Shown piece after piece: positions 60,828 to 63,851 of a stretch of DNA of 63,851 nucleotides; positions within the stretch are counted from its first letter, which is position 1; the number at the start of each line of letters is the position of its first letter. The position numbers and the translations under genes were made by a program. The stretch comes from Sphaerisporangium melleum (GTDB lineage: Bacteria; Actinomycetota; Actinomycetes; Streptosporangiales; Streptosporangiaceae), in contig NZ_BMNT01000009.1 of NCBI RefSeq assembly GCF_014646695.1, positions 146,671-210,521 on the forward strand. The letters run 5' to 3'. The notes below the pieces were generated by a model. It searched no databases. It was not told where the DNA came from and was given only the letters and a program-made list of their open reading frames with translations.

Positions 60828-63800
60828 CTACGCCACTCCTTCCGGACGGGGCCTGCGCACCAGCGGTGGGCGCGTCTCGACCGGGGCGTCCAGCCGGCCG
60901 GCCAGTTCGGCGACGGTCGGGGACTCGAACAGGTGCCTGATGGGGACCTCGGCGTGCAGTTCCTCGCGGATCTCGCTGATCAGCCGGGTGGCCAGCAGCG
61001 AGTGACCGCCCAGGTCGAAGAAGTCGTCATCGATGCCGACCCGCTCGATGCCGAGGACCTGCGCGAACAGCCCGCACAACACCTCCTCACGGGCATCACG
61101 CGGACCACGCCCGCCACCGCCCTCCCACACCGGAACCGGCAACGCCGCCCGATCCAGCTTCCCGTTCGGCGTCAACGGCAACCGATCGACCACCACCACC
61201 GCCGACGGCACCATGAACTCCGGCAACCGCTCCCGGGCGAAGCCGCGCAGCGACCGGCCGTCGTCGGCCATCTCCTCGCGCGGCACCACGTAGGCGACCA
61301 GCCGGTCGTCACCGCCGTTCGCCCGCCAGGGGACGACCACGGCCCGGTGCACGGCCGGGTGCGAGGCGAGGGTGGCGGCGATCTCGCCGGGCTCGACGCG
61401 GAACCCGCGGATCTTGATCTGGTCGTCGGCCCGGCCGAGGTAGTCGAGCGCCCCGGCGGCGTTCCACCGCACCAGGTCGCCGGTCCGGTACATACGGGCC
61501 CCGGCGGGACCGAAGGGGTCGGCGACGAACCGTTCGGCGGTGAGCCCGGCCCGGCCGGCGTACCCGCGGGCCACGCCGGTCCCGGCCACGTACAGCTCGC
61601 CGATCGCGCCGGGCGGCACCGGGGCGAGCCCGGCGTCCAGCACGTACGCCCGGGTGTTGGCGATGGGCCGGCCGATCGGGGGCGGGCCGGCGGCCAGAGG
61701 ATCGCTGGTGGTGGCGCACACCGTGGTCTCGGTGGGGCCGTAGGCGTTGAACATCCGGGCGCGGGTGGCGAACCGCGCGACGATCTCGGGGGTGCACGCC
61801 TCGCCGGCTGCGACGACGCACCGCGGGCCCGGGCCGTCCCGCTCGGGCAGGGACGCCAGCACGGCGGGCGGCACGACCATGTGGGTGACCCCGGTGCCGG
61901 CGATCACGTCGGCGAGGTCGGCGCCGACGGCGCGGTCCTCGGGCGGCAGCACGAGGGTGGCGCCGCTCAACAGGGCCATCACCAGGTCGCCGACGGCCAT
62001 GTCGAACCCGGTGGCGGCGAACTGCAGCACGCGGGCGTCCGCACCGACGCCGAACCGGGCGATCTGGTCCATCGCCACGTTGACCAGCCCGGCGTGGGTC
62101 ACGGTCACGCCCTTGGGCCGTCCGGAGGACCCGGAGGTGAAGATGACGTAGGCGGGCGAATCCGGGTGGACGGGCACCGGGCCGCCGGGCGTCCGGTCCT
62201 CGGCGTCCACGGCGTCCGGACGGTCGATGACGAGCCGGGGCACGGCCGGGCCGTCCCGGCGCAGCGCCGCGTCCCCCTTCTCGTCGGTGAGGACGAGCAC
62301 CGGGCCGGCGTCGGCGGTCATCTGCGCCAGCCGGAACATCGGGATGGCCGGGTCCACGGTCAGGCAGGCGCCACCCGCCTTGAGCACGGCGAGCACCCCG
62401 GCGACCAGGTCCGCCGAGCGCGGCAGCAGCAGGGCGGCCACCCGCTCGGGGCCGACCCCCCGTGCGGCCAGCGCCCGGGCCAGCCGGTCCGACCGGGCGT
62501 CCAGCTCGGCGTAGGTCAGCGAGGCGTCCCTGGACATGACCGCGGTCGCGCCCGGTGTGCGGGCGGCCTGGGCCGCGAACAGCTCGGCCAGCCCGGCGTG
62601 CGGCCGTTCGGCCCTGGTGTCGTTGCGGGTGACGAGCAGCTCGTGGCGTTCGGCCAGGGTGAGCAGGTCGATGGCGCCGATCCGCCGTCCGGGGTCGGCC
62701 GCGGCCGCGCGCAGCAGCCGGGCCCAGCGGCCGACCAGCGTGGCGATGGTCCGCTCGTCGAACAGGTCGGTGCTGTACTCGACGGCGATGTCCAGCCCGC
62801 GCGGCGTGCCGTCGGCATCGCGCACCTCGACGAGGCTGAAGAACGCGTCCATCTTGGCGGTGCCGGTGTGCGGGATGCCCGCGGCGGCGACGGCCAGTCC
62901 GGGCGCGGCGAGGTCGTCCTCGGGGGTGTTCTGCAGGGCCATCGACACCTGGAACAGCGGGTGACCGGCCATCGACCTGACCGGGTTGAGCACCTCCACC
63001 AGCCGTTCGAACGGGATGTCCTGGTTGGCGTACGCCGCGAGCGCGGTGTCGCGGACCCGGCCGAGCAGCTCGGCGAAGGTCGGCTCGCCAGAGGTGTCGG
63101 TGCGGATGACGAGGTTGTTGACGAAGAAGCCCACCAGGTCGTCCAGGGCCTCGTCGGTGCGCCCGGCGATGGGGGCGCCGATCGGGATGTCGGTGCCGGC
63201 GCCGAGCCGGGTGAGCAGTGCGGCGAGTCCGGCGTGCAGCACCATGAACAGGCTCGCGCCGGAGGTGCGGGCCAGCCGGAGCAGGGCCTCGTGCAGTTCG
63301 GCGTCCCACTGGTAGGTGACCAGGTCGCCGCGGTGCGTGGCGATGGGAGGACGGGGACGGTCCGTGGGGAGCCGGAGCTGCTCGGGCAACCCGGCGAGTT
63401 GCCCGCGCCAGTAGGCGAGCTGGCGGGCGTACCGGCTGTCCGGCTGCCGCTCGTCGCCGAGCAGTTCGCGCTGCCAGAGCGCGTAGTCGGCGTACTGCAC
63501 CGGCAGCTCCGCCCAGCTCGGGGCGTGCCCGGCGAGCCGGGCCCGGTAGGCGGTGGTCAGGTCGCGGGACAGCGGGGCGAACGACCAGGCGTCGGTGACG
63601 ATGTGGTGGAACACCACGACCAGGACGTGTTCCTCGGGGCCGAGGCGCCACAGCCGTCCCCACAGCGGGATGTCGGTGGCCAGGTCGAACACGTGCCGGG
63701 CCGCCTCGTCCAGGGCGGCCGGCAGGCCGGGTTCGGTGAGCGGGGCGGGGTCGCCGCCGGCGAGGACGGCGGGCACCGCGTCCGGGTCGAGGACGCGCTG

Positions 63801-63851
63801 GTAGGGCGTGCCCTCGTGCTCGGCGAACACCGTACGCAGCGACTCGTGCCG
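60828..63851 (-). CDS. NRPS, C-terminal C-A-PCP module (5' end outside window)
   Basis: The frame continues past the right edge, so the C domain lacks roughly its first 50 residues. The C domain motif reads HHIVTDAW: the second Gly of HHxxxDG is Ala. The A domain has [11 protein letters not shown] (A3), [27 protein letters not shown] and [10 protein letters not shown]; the PCP motif is [11 protein letters not shown]. There is no methyltransferase or epimerase. The by-eye code D-M-G-V-V-A-A-V-C is almost the same as that of the final module of the next gene, so both may load the same unusual amino acid. More modules probably lie upstream of the window. Confidence 0.95.
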   Translation of the reverse strand, partial: RHESLRTVFAEHEGTPYQRVLDPDAVPAVLAGGDPAPLTEPGLPAALDEAARHVFDLATDIPLWGRLWRLGPEEHVLVVVFHHIVTDAWSFAPLSRDLTTAYRARLAGHAPSWAELPVQYADYALWQRELLGDERQPDSRYARQLAYWRGQLAGLPEQLRLPTDRPRPPIATHRGDLVTYQWDAELHEALLRLARTSGASLFMVLHAGLAALLTRLGAGTDIPIGAPIAGRTDEALDDLVGFFVNNLVIRTDTSGEPTFAELLGRVRDTALAAYANQDIPFERLVEVLNPVRSMAGHPLFQVSMALQNTPEDDLAAPGLAVAAAGIPHTGTAKMDAFFSLVEVRDADGTPRGLDIAVEYSTDLFDERTIATLVGRWARLLRAAAADPGRRIGAIDLLTLAERHELLVTRNDTRAERPHAGLAELFAAQAARTPGATAVMSRDASLTYAELDARSDRLARALAARGVGPERVAALLLPRSADLVAGVLAVLKAGGACLTVDPAIPMFRLAQMTADAGPVLVLTDEKGDAALRRDGPAVPRLVIDRPDAVDAEDRTPGGPVPVHPDSPAYVIFTSGSSGRPKGVTVTHAGLVNVAMDQIARFGVGADARVLQFAATGFDMAVGDLVMALLSGATLVLPPEDRAVGADLADVIAGTGVTHMVVPPAVLASLPERDGPGPRCVVAAGEACTPEIVARFATRARMFNAYGPTETTVCATTSDPLAAGPPPIGRPIANTRAYVLDAGLAPVPPGAIGELYVAGTGVARGYAGRAGLTAERFVADPFGPAGARMYRTGDLVRWNAAGALDYLGRADDQIKIRGFRVEPGEIAATLASHPAVHRAVVVPWRANGGDDRLVAYVVPREEMADDGRSLRGFARERLPEFMVPSAVVVVDRLPLTPNGKLDRAALPVPVWEGGGGRGPRDAREEVLCGLFAQVLGIERVGIDDDFFDLGGHSLLATRLISEIREELHAEVPIRHLFESPTVAELAGRLDAPVETRPPLVRRPRPEGVA

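Overview
This window comes from a high-GC actinomycete chromosome. The ribosomal gene order, the GTG/TTG starts, the DUF1707 protein, the TAGNNT-type -10 boxes and the large NRPS cluster all fit an order such as Streptosporangiales, but the genus cannot be fixed by eye. Almost every gene is on the minus strand, so transcription runs from high to low coordinates. Features called here come from reading the sequence; no database search was run.

Right part (about 37,000-63,851): one long minus-strand biosynthetic operon whose upstream end lies outside the window. In transcription order it holds a 5'-truncated NRPS module (C-A-PCP), a complete 3,215-residue NRPS (C-A-nMT-PCP-C-A-nMT-PCP-TE), an MbtH protein, a P450, a type II thioesterase, a free-standing A-PCP didomain protein, three more P450s, a DpgC-like cofactor-independent dioxygenase, an ornithine/lysine cyclodeaminase-family enzyme, a 2-oxoacid dehydrogenase E1-alpha, and an unusual E1-beta/E2 fusion. 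A hairpin closes the operon. The set suggests that an aromatic 2-oxoacid is turned into an arylacetyl-CoA by E1/E2, then into an arylglyoxylate by the DpgC homologue, and finally into an arylglycine. The cyclodeaminase homologue could make pipecolate or aminate the glyoxylate. The NRPS ends with two N-methylating modules; the first reads as valine and the second has an unfamiliar specificity code shared with the preceding NRPS. All four P450s lack the usual acidic residue of the I-helix. No transporter, regulator or 4'-phosphopantetheinyl transferase gene is visible.

Middle part (about 11,500-36,800): the translation superoperon. It runs rpsL-rpsG-fusA-tuf, then the S10, spc and alpha groups (rpsJ through rplQ, with secY, adk, map, infA, rpmJ and rpoA), then truA. 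Several hairpins divide it: after fusA, tuf, rpsQ, rpsN, rplO, adk, rpmJ, rpoA and rplQ. Two extra small genes (a DUF1707 membrane protein and a small secreted protein) sit between map and infA. A good promoter lies 230 bp upstream of rpsL. The biosynthetic operon therefore ends directly in front of the str operon, where rpoC is normally found.

Left part (1-11,500): rplM-rpsI-glmM on the minus strand, preceded by three plus-strand genes that interrupt the translation block. These are a CAP-domain exported protein and a tandem pair of very large Pro/Gly/Ala-rich single-pass membrane proteins with homologous C-terminal extracytoplasmic domains. All three plus-strand genes lack a Shine-Dalgarno sequence and have a -10-like hexamer 6-10 bases before the ATG, which suggests leaderless transcripts. 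A fragment of an unrecognised gene lies at the left edge.
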